A stretch of DNA of 64,000 nt, taken from positions 1 through 64,000 of the forward strand of contig SBGZ01000085.1 in NCBI GenBank assembly GCA_006226415.1, in the 5' to 3' direction. Shown here piece after piece: positions 43,135 through 53,050 of the stretch. The stretch is from Alphaproteobacteria bacterium (GTDB taxonomy: Bacteria; Pseudomonadota; Alphaproteobacteria; M2410). The position numbers were made by a program, and so were the translations under genes. Each line of letters begins with the position of its first letter. Positions within the stretch are counted from its first letter, which is position 1. Under the pieces are notes generated by a model, which was given only the letters and a program-made list of their open reading frames with translations, was not told the DNA's origin and searched no databases.

Positions 43135-43440
43135 TTAGCTGGCTGCCTGAGCAGTGGCTGCCTGAGCGGCCTTGGCAATCTGCCGCTTCACACGGCGTGC
43201 CTTCAAGGAGAGCTGCTCGTCACGCGCTTTCAGCATGAAGGCATCAAGGCCCCCTTTGTGATCCACGGAACGAAGTGCCGCCGCGCTCACCTTGAACTTG
43301 AACTCGCGACCCAGCGAATCGCTGATCAAAGTCACGTTGCACAGGTTCGGCCGGAAGGTCCGGCGCGTCCGGTTTTTGGCGTGGCTTACATTGTTGCCAG
43401 TTATGACGCCTTTTCCTGTCAGGTCACACCGCCGAGCCAT
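43135..43440 (-). CDS. rpmB: 50S ribosomal protein L28
   Basis: [70 protein letters not shown]. Start at internal Met of ORF 43135..43653. Confidence 0.97.
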   Translation of the reverse strand: MARRCDLTGKGVITGNNVSHAKNRTRRTFRPNLCNVTLISDSLGREFKFKVSAAALRSVDHKGGLDAFMLKARDEQLSLKARRVKRQIAKAAQAATAQAAS

Positions 43441-43736
43441 CTCTCTATCCTCACAAAATCTTTCAATTATCAGGGAACCCGTAAGAAAACGTGTTCCGGG
43501 CCTTTTTGGGCCTAAAATGAGCGCGCAGCTATAAGGCCGCGCGCCCAAAAGGTCAAGCGTTCCCAGGCAAAATCCGTGAAAATATGCACCAAGCCTGCAC
43601 CGGGGGGTATCTGCGAGGGAGCCACCTGCCCAATTCCTCAAGGATTTCGCCATATTTCGATCACACTAGCCCTGGAAGACTAAGCCGTGATATTGGTGAC
43701 CTCTTGAAACGGGGTTGGTGGAGTAAAGGGCCAAAT

Positions 43737-44720
43737 ATGTACAGATTATTGGCAAAATTTGTGGGGATTTCTGCGGCGCTCATGATGTTGATGAGCCTGC
43801 CGGCCTCAGCAAAGACCAAAGATGAAAAGCTGGCGGAGGCCGCCAAGGCAGCCGAATTGGCCGGGGAAATGACAGCGCTCCTCTATGAGCCCGCCTTTCC
43901 AAGAGGCGAGGACCCCGACACCACCTTTGACATCGAATATGTGGTCTATTGGGGAGGCTTCCACCTCGCAACCCTCGAATTCATAGGCTCTGTGCGCGGG
44001 AACGAGTACCAGATTCGCACCCTTATTGAGACCGAAGGGGTAGCCGACGCCCTCTTGAAATCCAAAGCCGACATCGGCTCAAAGGGGGATCTGGAAGGAA
44101 GCCTGGTGCGCCCAGTCCTCTTCAACTCGGACATCACCGATTCCAACCGGCGCCAGCTGGTCTCTTTGACCTACAACGACAATGTGCCCGGCGAAGTCCT
44201 GTCTTTCCCGGAATATAATCTGGACCGCTTCCCCGTGGATGCGGAGCTTAAACCCGATACCGTCGACCCCATTAGCGCCATCATGTTCATCCTGGCTGGA
44301 TCAGCTGTTACGCCAGACAATCCCTGCGGCGGCAAAATTCCGATTTTTGATGGCCGCCGCCGCTTTGACATGTCTCTGGAATATATCAAGCGCGATACGG
44401 TTTCGACAGGCCGCAAGGGCGCCTACAAGGGCGAGGCGCTCAAGTGCTGGGTCGGCTACAAGAAGATCGCTGGCTTTAAACCCGCCAAAACAGCCCACCA
44501 GGCCCGCAAGGAAGCCGCGGCCAAGAGCAACTGGCCAGATGTCTACATGTGGCTTGCCCCCCATGACAGCTCGCTCCTGGTGCCTGTCCGCATCCAGGCG
44601 GAGAACAATCTGGGCGCCTTTATCGCTCGGGCCGTTAAAATGGACATTACCACCCGCACAGAACTGGCGGGCGGCTCCGGGGCACCCTTTGCCCCCATGC
44701 CCGAGGCCGATGTTCGATAA
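43737..44720 (+). CDS. DUF3108 domain-containing exported protein
   Basis: Signal peptide MYRLLAKFVGISAALMMLMSLPASA; IEYVVYWGGFHLATLEFIG, LDPIS-type TVDPISAIMFI, CGGKIPIFDGRRRFDMSLEYI. Confidence 0.82.
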   Translation: MYRLLAKFVGISAALMMLMSLPASAKTKDEKLAEAAKAAELAGEMTALLYEPAFPRGEDPDTTFDIEYVVYWGGFHLATLEFIGSVRGNEYQIRTLIETEGVADALLKSKADIGSKGDLEGSLVRPVLFNSDITDSNRRQLVSLTYNDNVPGEVLSFPEYNLDRFPVDAELKPDTVDPISAIMFILAGSAVTPDNPCGGKIPIFDGRRRFDMSLEYIKRDTVSTGRKGAYKGEALKCWVGYKKIAGFKPAKTAHQARKEAAAKSNWPDVYMWLAPHDSSLLVPVRIQAENNLGAFIARAVKMDITTRTELAGGSGAPFAPMPEADVR

Positions 44721-44880
44721 TCCGGCCTCAAAGCCCGGTTATGTCATCAGCCTATGCGCCTGACACATGGGCACTTGCGGCCCGTGCGGACCAAGCCACC
44801 ACATTTTGTGCGTGAACAAAGCGGAAAAATGCGCATTTTAGTGATTCGTTCCCGGTTCAGTCCATTTCTGTTCCGAAGTG

Positions 44881-44910
44881 TTAACTGGTCGTATACGCTC
44901 GAGCTATGAT
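44881..44910 (+). promoter_or_regulatory. possible sigma70-type promoter upstream of the Suv3-like helicase
   Basis: TTAACT (44881-44886), 18 nt spacer, TATGAT (44905-44910), about 80 nt upstream of the ATG. Confidence 0.3.
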
Positions 44911-44988
44911 AGGCAGACTAATGCCTCAATTTCCTGTCGGGCCGACGGCCTGTATTCGACAAAAACCCTCTGAAAACTGCCGCTTTTA

Positions 44989-47787
44989 ATGTCCAATCCC
45001 CGCCTCCGCAGCCAGCGTCCGGACAAGGACCAGACCAGCCGTCTGACCGCCGTCCTCGGACCCACCAATACCGGCAAGACCCATCTGGCGGTTGAGCGCA
45101 TGATGGGCCATGCCTCCGGCATGATCGGTCTGCCCCTGAGGCTGCTGGCCCGTGAGATCTATGATCGGATCAAAAAGGAAAAGGGTGCGCGCGAAGTCGC
45201 CCTCATCACCGGCGAAGAAAAGATCCTGCCCGCAAATGCCCGCTATTTTGTCTGCACCGTGGAGGCCATGCCGCTGGAGCGTCAGGTGAGCTTTCTCGCC
45301 ATCGACGAAATTCAGCTCTGCGCCGATCCCGAACGCGGCCATGTTTTCACAGATCGGCTTTTGCATGCCCGCGGTGAATTTGAAACCATGTTTTTGGGAT
45401 CAGAAACCATGCGTCCGCGCTTAAACGCGCTTTTCGACGACATTGCGTTTCTCGAACGTCCCCGTTTTTCGCACCTGACCTATGCCGGATCCAAAAAGAT
45501 TTCGCGGCTGCCCAGACGCTCAGCCGTCGTCGGGTTTTCAACCGACAATGTCTATTCCATCGCCGAACTCATTCGCCGCCAGCGCGGCGGGGCAGCGGTC
45601 GTCATGGGCGCCCTGTCACCGCGCACCCGCAACGCTCAGGTCGAACTCTATCAATCCGGCGAAGTTGACTTCATGGTCGCCACCGATGCAATCGGCATGG
45701 GGCTCAACATGGACGTGGATCACGTCGCCCTGGCCGGTCTTGAGAAATTTGACGGCCGCGTTTTTAGGTCTCTTCGGGCCTCTGAGCTGGCCCAGATTGC
45801 TGGCCGCGCAGGGCGCTATCTGCGCGACGGCACCTTTGGCACCACCGGCGACGCGCCGCTTCTGGATGACGAGATCATCGACAAGATTGAAAATCATATG
45901 TTTGAGCCGGTGCGCGCCCTCCAGTGGCGCAACCGGGTGCTTAATTTCGCGACCATTGAAAGCCTCATCCAGAGCCTCGAGACAGCGCCAACGCTCAAAG
46001 GGCTGACCCGCGCCCGCGACGCCGATGACTTGAAGGCCCTGCGCAGTCTCTCGCTCAATCCCGATATTCGCGGCCAGGCCGGGGGGCCAGCTGCCATCCG
46101 CACCCTCTGGGACGTTTGTCAGGTGCCCGATTTTCGCAAGACCATGCACGACGAGCACTCCCGCCTGCTCGGCCAGATATTCACCCACCTCATGGGCCAC
46201 CACGGGGTGATCGATGAAGACTGGATCGCCGCCCAAATTGACCGTCTGGACAAAACCGAGGGCGACATTGACACCCTCTCAACCCGTATTGCCCATGTGC
46301 GTACCTGGACCTTCGTCTCAAATCGGCGCGGATGGCTGGGTGATGCTATATATTGGCAGGAGCGCACGCGTGCGATAGAAGACAAGCTCTCAGACGCGCT
46401 TCACGAACGTTTGACCCAAAGATTTATTGACCGCCGCACCTCTATTTTGATGCGGCGCCTAAAAGATGAGGACATTTTGACAACTGAGATTTCAGCAAAC
46501 GGCGACGTCACCGTGGAAGGGGAATATGTGGGCCGCCTGGCAGGGTTCCGCTTCCAGATGGACCCCCGTGTCACCTCATCAAGTGCCCTTGAGGGAAAGG
46601 CGCTGAGAGCCGCAGCCACCAAGGCACTGGAGCCAGAAATCAACCTGCGGGCAATGCGCCTGGCAAGCGCCGAAGATGGTGCCATTGAGCTTAAGAACGA
46701 TGGAACACTCTGGTGGGAAGAAGCCCAGATTGCCCGCCTGACCGCCGGCAATGACGCCACCCGCCCGACCGTGGAGCTGATCAGCGACGCCCTTATGCCC
46801 GCCGCAACCCGCAGCCAACTCACTGATCGTCTGTCGGCCTGGCTAAAGGTTCACACCGAAACGATCCTCTCCGCGCTCTTTGACCTTGAAACCGCGGTCA
46901 ATGCACGCCCGGAAGGCGAGGCGCCGCTCTCAGGCCTGGCACGCGGCATTGGCTTTCAGCTTTTTGAAGGATTGGGGTTTTTGAACCGCGCCAATGTTCA
47001 AGAGGATATTCGCGCCCTGGATCAAACCGCGCGCAGTCAATTGCGCAAACTCGGTGTCCGGTTTGGTGAGTTTTCAGTTTTCATGCCGGCCCTGCTTAAA
47101 CCGGCTCCCGCCAAATTGCTGGTGGTCTTGCAGCATGTTTTCGCCGGCAAACAGGAAGATGGCCATTTTTGCGAGCCCATGCCCGCCGGCCTCACCTCAC
47201 AGCCCGCAGAAGCTACAAAGCCCCACAGCTATTACAATGCTGCCGGCTTTCGCCGATGCGGCAAGCGTGCGGTACGCATTGACATGCTGGAACGCCTCGC
47301 GCTTTTGATCCGTGAGCAAAAGGATGCGCAAAGCAGCGCCTGGAAAAAAGCCGAAGGAACCAACAAGCCTTTCTTCACTTTTCCTTACTTCCAGGACAAA
47401 GTCCGCCCTTATTGGCCGCGCGGCGCATTTGAGATAACTCCAGATATGATGTCCCTGGTGGGATGCTCGGGCGAAGAGTTCGAGGAAATTCTGCGCGCCC
47501 TCAAATACCGTCCCATGACCCTAAGGGTCAAAGATGGCGAAGATCTGAAGCTGTGGCGTCTCCCACCGCCCACGGCGCCGGGCCGCAAAGCCCCCCACGG
47601 GGAAAAGCGTACGCCCAAGGGCAAAAGCGGCGCACAGGACCGCAAGGCTGATAAACCCAAGCGCCAAAGCAAGGGGCCAAAGTCAAATACGCGTCCTCAA
47701 AAGCACACAGCGCAGCCGCGCAAAAAACCACCACAAAAAGTGGACCCGGATTCGCCCTTCGCGGTTCTTCAAAACCTTAAAAAGTAA
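44989..47787 (+). CDS. SUPV3L1/Suv3-like DExH helicase
   Basis: VLGPTNTGKTHLAVERM (Walker A), FLAIDEIQLCADPERGHVFTDRLL, TDAIGMGLNMDVDHVALAGLEKFDG, RAGRYLRDGTFGTTGDAP; Lys/Arg/Pro-rich C-terminal tail. Confidence 0.93.
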   Translation: MSNPRLRSQRPDKDQTSRLTAVLGPTNTGKTHLAVERMMGHASGMIGLPLRLLAREIYDRIKKEKGAREVALITGEEKILPANARYFVCTVEAMPLERQVSFLAIDEIQLCADPERGHVFTDRLLHARGEFETMFLGSETMRPRLNALFDDIAFLERPRFSHLTYAGSKKISRLPRRSAVVGFSTDNVYSIAELIRRQRGGAAVVMGALSPRTRNAQVELYQSGEVDFMVATDAIGMGLNMDVDHVALAGLEKFDGRVFRSLRASELAQIAGRAGRYLRDGTFGTTGDAPLLDDEIIDKIENHMFEPVRALQWRNRVLNFATIESLIQSLETAPTLKGLTRARDADDLKALRSLSLNPDIRGQAGGPAAIRTLWDVCQVPDFRKTMHDEHSRLLGQIFTHLMGHHGVIDEDWIAAQIDRLDKTEGDIDTLSTRIAHVRTWTFVSNRRGWLGDAIYWQERTRAIEDKLSDALHERLTQRFIDRRTSILMRRLKDEDILTTEISANGDVTVEGEYVGRLAGFRFQMDPRVTSSSALEGKALRAAATKALEPEINLRAMRLASAEDGAIELKNDGTLWWEEAQIARLTAGNDATRPTVELISDALMPAATRSQLTDRLSAWLKVHTETILSALFDLETAVNARPEGEAPLSGLARGIGFQLFEGLGFLNRANVQEDIRALDQTARSQLRKLGVRFGEFSVFMPALLKPAPAKLLVVLQHVFAGKQEDGHFCEPMPAGLTSQPAEATKPHSYYNAAGFRRCGKRAVRIDMLERLALLIREQKDAQSSAWKKAEGTNKPFFTFPYFQDKVRPYWPRGAFEITPDMMSLVGCSGEEFEEILRALKYRPMTLRVKDGEDLKLWRLPPPTAPGRKAPHGEKRTPKGKSGAQDRKADKPKRQSKGPKSNTRPQKHTAQPRKKPPQKVDPDSPFAVLQNLKK

Positions 47788-48197
47788 TGCCCGTCCAGGA
47801 TACCCCTCTCGAGCAGCGCATCGACAAATGGCTTTGGTACGTGCGCCTTTTCAAGAGCCGTTCCCTGGCGGCAAAATTTGTCGAGACCGGAAAGCTGAGG
47901 CTATCGCGGGGGCCACGCCGGGATAAACTCTCTAAGCCAAGTCAGACAATTATCGTCGGCGACATCCTCACCTTTACCCTGCACGAAAGGGTTCGAGTGA
48001 TCGAGGTCATCTCGACCGGACAGCGCCGCGGCCCCGCCAGTGAAGCACAAACGCTCTACAAAGATCTCTCGCCGCCCCCGCCGCCGAAAGACCCGCAGAC
48101 AAATTCCAAAACACCATCGCGCGCACCTGGTGAGGGCAGACCTACAAAGAAAGATCGCCGCGCCCTTGACCGCCTGAAACATTCGGGCGAAGGATAG
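47787..48197 (+). CDS. S4-domain RNA-binding protein (Hsp15-like)
   Basis: QRIDKWLWYVRLFKSRSLAAKFVETGKLRLSRGPRRDKLSKPSQTIIVGDILTF; 1-nt stop/start overlap with helicase gene. Confidence 0.93.
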   Translation: MPVQDTPLEQRIDKWLWYVRLFKSRSLAAKFVETGKLRLSRGPRRDKLSKPSQTIIVGDILTFTLHERVRVIEVISTGQRRGPASEAQTLYKDLSPPPPPKDPQTNSKTPSRAPGEGRPTKKDRRALDRLKHSGEG

Positions 48198-48229
48198 GTT
48201 TCAGATTTTACCTCAAGTGAGCTTTTACG

Positions 48230-48694
48230 ATGTTTAACAAGCTTCTCGCACTCTTCGGCGCCAGCAACGAAACGGCAGCAGAAGGGACAAAGAACCACCC
48301 CCATCATTTGGCCGTGGCCTCATTGCTGATTGAAGCCGCCAGCTTGGATGGTTCGATAGCGGAAGACGAAATGGCGACGATCTCGCGCCTGCTTTCCGAA
48401 AAGTTTGAATTTGACGTCGCCGCGACCGAGGACCTGATGCGCCAGGCGGCCGACAACCACGCCGATGCTGTTGAGATCTTCAGCTTCACGCGCACCATCA
48501 AGGACAAGTTTGATGCAGACGAACGCATCGAAATGATCGAAATGCTGTGGGAGGTCGTTTATGCCGACGAGGTGCTCCACGACTATGAGGCCAACCTCTT
48601 GCGGCGCGTTGGCGGCCTCCTTCATGTGCCCGACCGACAGGTCGGCGAAGCAAAAAAACGTGTTCGGGCAAGACTTGGTATTGACGCACGGTGA
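48230..48694 (+). CDS. TerB family protein
   Basis: HLAVASLLIEAASLDGSIAEDEMATISRLLSEKFEF...DERIEMIEMLWEVVYADEVLHDYEANLLRRVGGLLHV. Confidence 0.92.
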   Translation: MFNKLLALFGASNETAAEGTKNHPHHLAVASLLIEAASLDGSIAEDEMATISRLLSEKFEFDVAATEDLMRQAADNHADAVEIFSFTRTIKDKFDADERIEMIEMLWEVVYADEVLHDYEANLLRRVGGLLHVPDRQVGEAKKRVRARLGIDAR

Positions 48695-48729
48695 TGCCCG
48701 AGCATTATACCTCATGAGTCAAACGATAA

Positions 48730-48747
48730 GGGGCCCCGCAAGGCCCC
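48730..48747 (+). promoter_or_regulatory. GC-rich hairpin between terB-like gene and fdxA
   Basis: GGGGCC-CCGCAA-GGCCCC, no following T-tract; 20 nt upstream of fdxA ATG. Confidence 0.4.
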
Positions 48748-48766
48748 AAATAACTGGGAGTACCAG

Positions 48767-49105
48767 ATGACCTATGTTGTTGTAGACGCATGCATTAAAT
48801 GCAAGTTCATGGACTGTGTAGAGGTTTGTCCGGTGGACTGCTTCTATGAAGGCGAAAACATGCTCGTCATCCATCCGGATGAATGCATCGATTGCGGCGT
48901 CTGCGAACCGGAATGCCCCGTTGAAGCGATCCGCCCTGATACCGAAGATAACCTGGAGAACTGGCTGGAAATCAACCAGAAGTATTCTTTGGAGTGGCCC
49001 AATATTACCGTGAAGGGTGAGCCACCCGCAGATAACAAGGATTTCGAAGAAGAAACCGGCAAATTCGAAAAATACTTCAGCCCCAATCCGGGCGCCGGCA
49101 GCTAA
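48767..49105 (+). CDS. fdxA: ferredoxin FdxA (7Fe/8Fe type)
   Basis: [47 protein letters not shown]. Confidence 0.96.
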   Translation: MTYVVVDACIKCKFMDCVEVCPVDCFYEGENMLVIHPDECIDCGVCEPECPVEAIRPDTEDNLENWLEINQKYSLEWPNITVKGEPPADNKDFEEETGKFEKYFSPNPGAGS

Positions 49106-49181
49106 TCTTATTGCAGAGCAACATTGGAATTGTTGCAATTTTGTGCTATGGTTAGCTCAACCTGTTAGGGCAAATATAAGG

Positions 49182-49219
49182 GACGCCGCGGCAAGCAAAT
49201 CGCTTGCGGCGTCTTTTTT
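49182..49219 (+). terminator. rho-independent terminator between fdxA and carD
   Basis: GACGCCGCggCAAGC-aaatc-GCTTGCGGCGTC followed by TTTTTT. Confidence 0.8.
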
Positions 49220-49417
49220 AGCGGATTATCCGCTAAAAACCCCCGAAATTTGCCGGTCGCCCATGACCAGAGACCCGAAAAAGAGGGACCTGGGCGCAAT
49301 GTGGCACCGGAATTGGCAGCCCTGCCCTAACGTTTGACAGAGTAAGACGCTTTTAAAACCGGCCCAGGAGGGCGGGCGAAGCGTTTTAGCGCTTGAGAAT
49401 GAGGAAGATAGCCAAAT

Positions 49418-49972
49418 ATGACTAAAAAAGCCGCCGCCAAGAAAAAGCTCGATTTCAAAAACAACGACTACGTGGTTTACCCCGCCCACGGTGTTGGCCA
49501 GATCGTTGAAGTCGAAGAGCAAGAAGTTGCGGGCATGAAAATCGAACTCTTTGTCATCAATTTTGAAAAAGAGAAGATGACCCTGCGGGTTCCCACCGCC
49601 AAAGCCAAAAACATCGGCATGCGCGCCCTGTCTTCCAAAGACACGGTCTCAAGTGCGCTGACGACGCTTAAAGGCAAGGCACGCATCAAGCGCACCATGT
49701 GGAGCCGCCGCGCACAGGAATATGAAGCCAAGATCAATTCTGGCGATCTGATTTCCATCGCCGAGGTTGTGCGTGACCTTTACCGGGGAACCGGTCAGCC
49801 CGAACAGAGCTATTCCGAGCGTCAACTTTATGAAGCTGCGCTGGACCGCATGGCCCGCGAAGTCGCCGCCGTTGAAAAGGTCGGCGAAGACGCAGCCATC
49901 AAAAAGGTCGAAACCGCCCTGTTTAAGCCCTCCGCCAATGATGACGCGGTGCCCGCAGTGGCAACTGCTTAA
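49418..49972 (+). CDS. carD: CarD family transcriptional regulator
   Basis: LDFKNNDYVVYPAHGVGQIVEVEEQEVAGMKIELFVINFEKEKMTLRVPTAKAKNIGMRALSS. Confidence 0.95.
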   Translation: MTKKAAAKKKLDFKNNDYVVYPAHGVGQIVEVEEQEVAGMKIELFVINFEKEKMTLRVPTAKAKNIGMRALSSKDTVSSALTTLKGKARIKRTMWSRRAQEYEAKINSGDLISIAEVVRDLYRGTGQPEQSYSERQLYEAALDRMAREVAAVEKVGEDAAIKKVETALFKPSANDDAVPAVATA

Positions 49973-49996
49973 ATATTTGCAGGCAATCAATTCAGC

Positions 49997-50026
49997 AAAA
50001 AGGCCTCTCGCACGAGAGGCCTTTTT
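49997..50026. terminator. bidirectional rho-independent terminator between carD and M48 protease gene
   Basis: AAAAAGGCCTCTCG-ca-CGAGAGGCCTTTTT near-perfect inverted repeat between convergent genes. Confidence 0.85.
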
Positions 50027-50038
50027 CATGTCTGAGGG

Positions 50039-51550
50039 TCAGCCTTCCACCACCAACTTGACCCGCTGACCGGCTTTAAGGCCATCTGCGGCACCCATGC
50101 CGTTGAGCACACGAAAGCGCTCTTCCCGGAAATCATCAAAGGCCATGCGGCGGGCGAGCGACGACACCGTATCGCCGCGCTGCACTGTCACTACCTTGAT
50201 TCTCAAAGGCTTCAGACTGGCCGCCTCAGAGGCAGAGAGCCGTCTGAAACTGCCCTGCAGGCTGTCGAGCGCGCCCGCAACATTGCGTGCTTGAGAGGCC
50301 GGAGACAGGATCAGCATCCGGTAAACTTCCGTCGCGGAGACCTGATAAGCAACCAGCCGTACATCCAAAGCGCCTTGCGATGTTGAAGCGCGCGTGCGGC
50401 CCACTGCCATGGGGACCCCTTGCGAGGAGCCGTTCTGAATGTTTTCAACGGTCACTTTCAGAGAGGGACCCCAAACCTGAGAAATATAACCACTGAGCGA
50501 CTGGCCCTGACGGTAGTCCCCCGCGCCGTCGAATTGGAACCGAACCTCTCCCGGTCCCTGACCCACCACGGCGCTTGGGCCATTCATCAATTGGTAGCCT
50601 CGCGGCGCCTCAAAAGCGATCCTCATTTGGCTGTGTAAAAACTTGGTTCCCCGCACAAAGCCCTGCGCCGGGTCATCGCCGTAAAGCATGCCATCGATGG
50701 CATTTAAGAAAGCATCGCGCCGGGACGGCAGCTCGCCCCGGGTGAGGCCAGTGTTGCCGGCCATCTGATAGACGCGGGCGGAGCGATTGCCAGAGTTCGG
50801 GTGCGTTGAAAAGAAATCCACACTGTTGGGGTTGTAATCCTGCCCGGCAATCTGCGCGCCGAGCGCTTGCTGCGCGCCCATGGACGCCAGAAAATCGCCC
50901 ATCGCATAAGGGTCATATCCGGCCGCGCGCATATACCGTACGCCAAAGGCATCTGATTGGCTCTCCTGGTCACGCGAATAGGAAAGCAGGTAGAGCTGAC
51001 TGCCCTGCTGGACCATTTGCGCCAGATCAGAGTTTCCTGTTGCCGCGCCCAGCACCATCGCGCCCACGCCTGCCAGAACCTGCTGATTGTAGCGCTTGGC
51101 GGTATGGTTGCCTGTCACGTGACCGATTTCATGACCAATCACCCCGGCCAGCTCAGCTTCAGAGTTGGCGAGCGAAAGGATCCCCCGCGTCACATAGACA
51201 TAGCCCCCCGGCAGAGCGAAGGCGTTGACGACCGGTGAATCCAGCAAGGTGAAGGTATATTGCGCCTTAATCTCCTCCGTGGCATTGGCCTGCGCGGCCA
51301 AAGTGCCCCCGACCTGCGCCACATACCCGTCGAGCCCTTTTTCTGAATAAGTCCCGCCATAGGACTTCAAAATTTTGGGATGCTCCTGCGCGCCCAATTG
51401 AGCGGCCTGTTCGGTTGACATGCACCCGCTCAAAACAATGCCGAGCCATCCGGCAAGTGCCGTTGCTTTTACCCGTTGTCTCATCTGCTTGCTGAGTATT
51501 GTCATCTTTAAAGGTCCTCTCTTGCCACTACGCAATATTGAGTACGCCAT
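50039..51550 (-). CDS. M48 family metalloprotease lipoprotein with C-terminal LysM-like segment
   Basis: Lipobox-like GIVLSGCMST, HEIGHVTGNH zinc motif, C-terminal VVTVQRGDTVSSLARRMAFDD...LKAGQRVKLV. Confidence 0.92.
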   Translation of the reverse strand: MAYSILRSGKRGPLKMTILSKQMRQRVKATALAGWLGIVLSGCMSTEQAAQLGAQEHPKILKSYGGTYSEKGLDGYVAQVGGTLAAQANATEEIKAQYTFTLLDSPVVNAFALPGGYVYVTRGILSLANSEAELAGVIGHEIGHVTGNHTAKRYNQQVLAGVGAMVLGAATGNSDLAQMVQQGSQLYLLSYSRDQESQSDAFGVRYMRAAGYDPYAMGDFLASMGAQQALGAQIAGQDYNPNSVDFFSTHPNSGNRSARVYQMAGNTGLTRGELPSRRDAFLNAIDGMLYGDDPAQGFVRGTKFLHSQMRIAFEAPRGYQLMNGPSAVVGQGPGEVRFQFDGAGDYRQGQSLSGYISQVWGPSLKVTVENIQNGSSQGVPMAVGRTRASTSQGALDVRLVAYQVSATEVYRMLILSPASQARNVAGALDSLQGSFRRLSASEAASLKPLRIKVVTVQRGDTVSSLARRMAFDDFREERFRVLNGMGAADGLKAGQRVKLVVEG

Positions 51551-51553
51551 CCG

Positions 51554-52399
51554 TCAGTGCACAAACTCAATCTGCTCCGGATGCGTCAGCTCCATCATAG
51601 GCCCATTGCGATAATCAAGCCAACCACGCAGCCGGATCTCCTTGTGGGCCAGGCGCATGGGATCCAGGCCCTCTTTCTCAAATCGCTTGATGTTTCGTTT
51701 CGCGATGTGGGCTGAAAAATCCGTCCGCCAGTCCTCCCCAAAATCGAGATAGATCCCATCAGAGCGCACAGCTGCGCGCTGCACCTCGCCTTCCACCAAT
51801 TGAAAGCTGTTGATCTCTTTCTTCAGATTAAGACTATCGCGAATGCGGTAAAAATTATGCCCCCAAATACCTCGCTTGGCGCCACGCGCTTCACCCTCGA
51901 CCTTTAGCAACTCAGGCACACAGACCCGATTGTCACGAAATGTATAAACCCGGGCCATGCCGTCGAGCAGCAAGGCTTCGGCCAGCCACACACCTTCCGT
52001 CTTTTGCAATTCATTTTCGAGGATCAAAAGATGCGCGAGAACCCGGCCATGGCGATCTTCTCGCGATCCGCCCCACAAAAGCCTGACGTGCCGACCGACC
52101 GTCAGTTTTTCCAAGTGTCGTTTGGCTTCCTTGCTGAGCGGCCAGGCCTTAAACCCGGGACGCCCCAAAGGAAGCTTGGGGGCTTGCAGACCGACAAGCC
52201 GCACTTCGCGTCCGTCATCCAGGACCAGCGTATCCCCATCAATCACCCGGCTGACCGTTTCAACCGGCCCCGCTTTTAGCCCGCAGCCGCGCAGCTCCGC
52301 CAGAGTTCGTTTCGGGGGATCGAAATCGTCTGAAATGGGCTGGGCTCCATTTAACAAATCAAACAAGCCCAAGATTATCACAAGCGCGCTCACCATCAT
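51554..52399 (-). CDS. thermonuclease (SNase-like) family protein with N-terminal TM/signal
   Basis: VSRVIDGDTLVLDDGREVRLVGLQAPKLPLG..., WLAEALLLDGMARVYTF. Confidence 0.88.
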   Translation of the reverse strand: MMVSALVIILGLFDLLNGAQPISDDFDPPKRTLAELRGCGLKAGPVETVSRVIDGDTLVLDDGREVRLVGLQAPKLPLGRPGFKAWPLSKEAKRHLEKLTVGRHVRLLWGGSREDRHGRVLAHLLILENELQKTEGVWLAEALLLDGMARVYTFRDNRVCVPELLKVEGEARGAKRGIWGHNFYRIRDSLNLKKEINSFQLVEGEVQRAAVRSDGIYLDFGEDWRTDFSAHIAKRNIKRFEKEGLDPMRLAHKEIRLRGWLDYRNGPMMELTHPEQIEFVH

Positions 52400-52440
52400 G
52401 GCGATATTTTAGTGCCTTGCGTGCATTTTGCGAAGCCAAC

Positions 52441-52473
52441 AAAAAGGCCTGCCGAAAACTCAGCAGGCCTTTT
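52441..52473 (-). terminator. terminator downstream of the cytochrome c gene
   Basis: AAAAAGGCCTGC-cgaaaactca-GCAGGCCTTTT, T-tract on both strands. Confidence 0.8.
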
Positions 52474-52501
52474 CGCATTTCTATCTGGAAAGCTGCCTGG
52501 C

Positions 52502-52915
52502 TTAGTCAGCAGAGGCCGCAGTCTCTTCTTTCAAATAAGCCATCAAATCGGCCATTTGTTTGTCGCTTTTGATGCCGGCAAAGGTCATTTTGGTGCCCGC
52601 GACGGTGCCGCGCGGATCTTTCAGGTAGGGCGGCAGGGTGTCATCCCCCCAAACGACGCCGTAGTCCGTCATCGCCTTGGAAAACTTAAATCCCTCAAGC
52701 GTGCCAGAGGTCCGGCCCCACAATCCATGCAAATTCGGCCCAATCTTATTGGCGCCGCCTTCTTCGACCGTGTGGCAAGTCTTGCACTTGTTAAAGACTT
52801 TTTCGCCTTTCTCCGCATCGCCAACATAAGCTTCTTCGTCGGCAAGCGCGGCGCCGCCTAGAACGCCTACGGTTAAAGCGGCGGCAGCCAGAATTTTCAT
52901 AGATTTTACAAACAC
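52502..52915 (-). CDS. class I cytochrome c
   Basis: Signal peptide; [29 protein letters not shown] heme motif and distal Met region [22 protein letters not shown]. Confidence 0.95.
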   Translation of the reverse strand: MFVKSMKILAAAALTVGVLGGAALADEEAYVGDAEKGEKVFNKCKTCHTVEEGGANKIGPNLHGLWGRTSGTLEGFKFSKAMTDYGVVWGDDTLPPYLKDPRGTVAGTKMTFAGIKSDKQMADLMAYLKEETAASAD

Positions 52916-53050
52916 GGATTATTCTCCTGATCAGTTTTCATTTGTGCCCCAGTCAGGCGGGACTATACCCAATCGCGAGCCACTCGCAAATTGTCCAGAG
53001 TCAATTCTTTGGAATTTTCCCCAAATATAGATGCGGCAAAGAGTCGCCTT

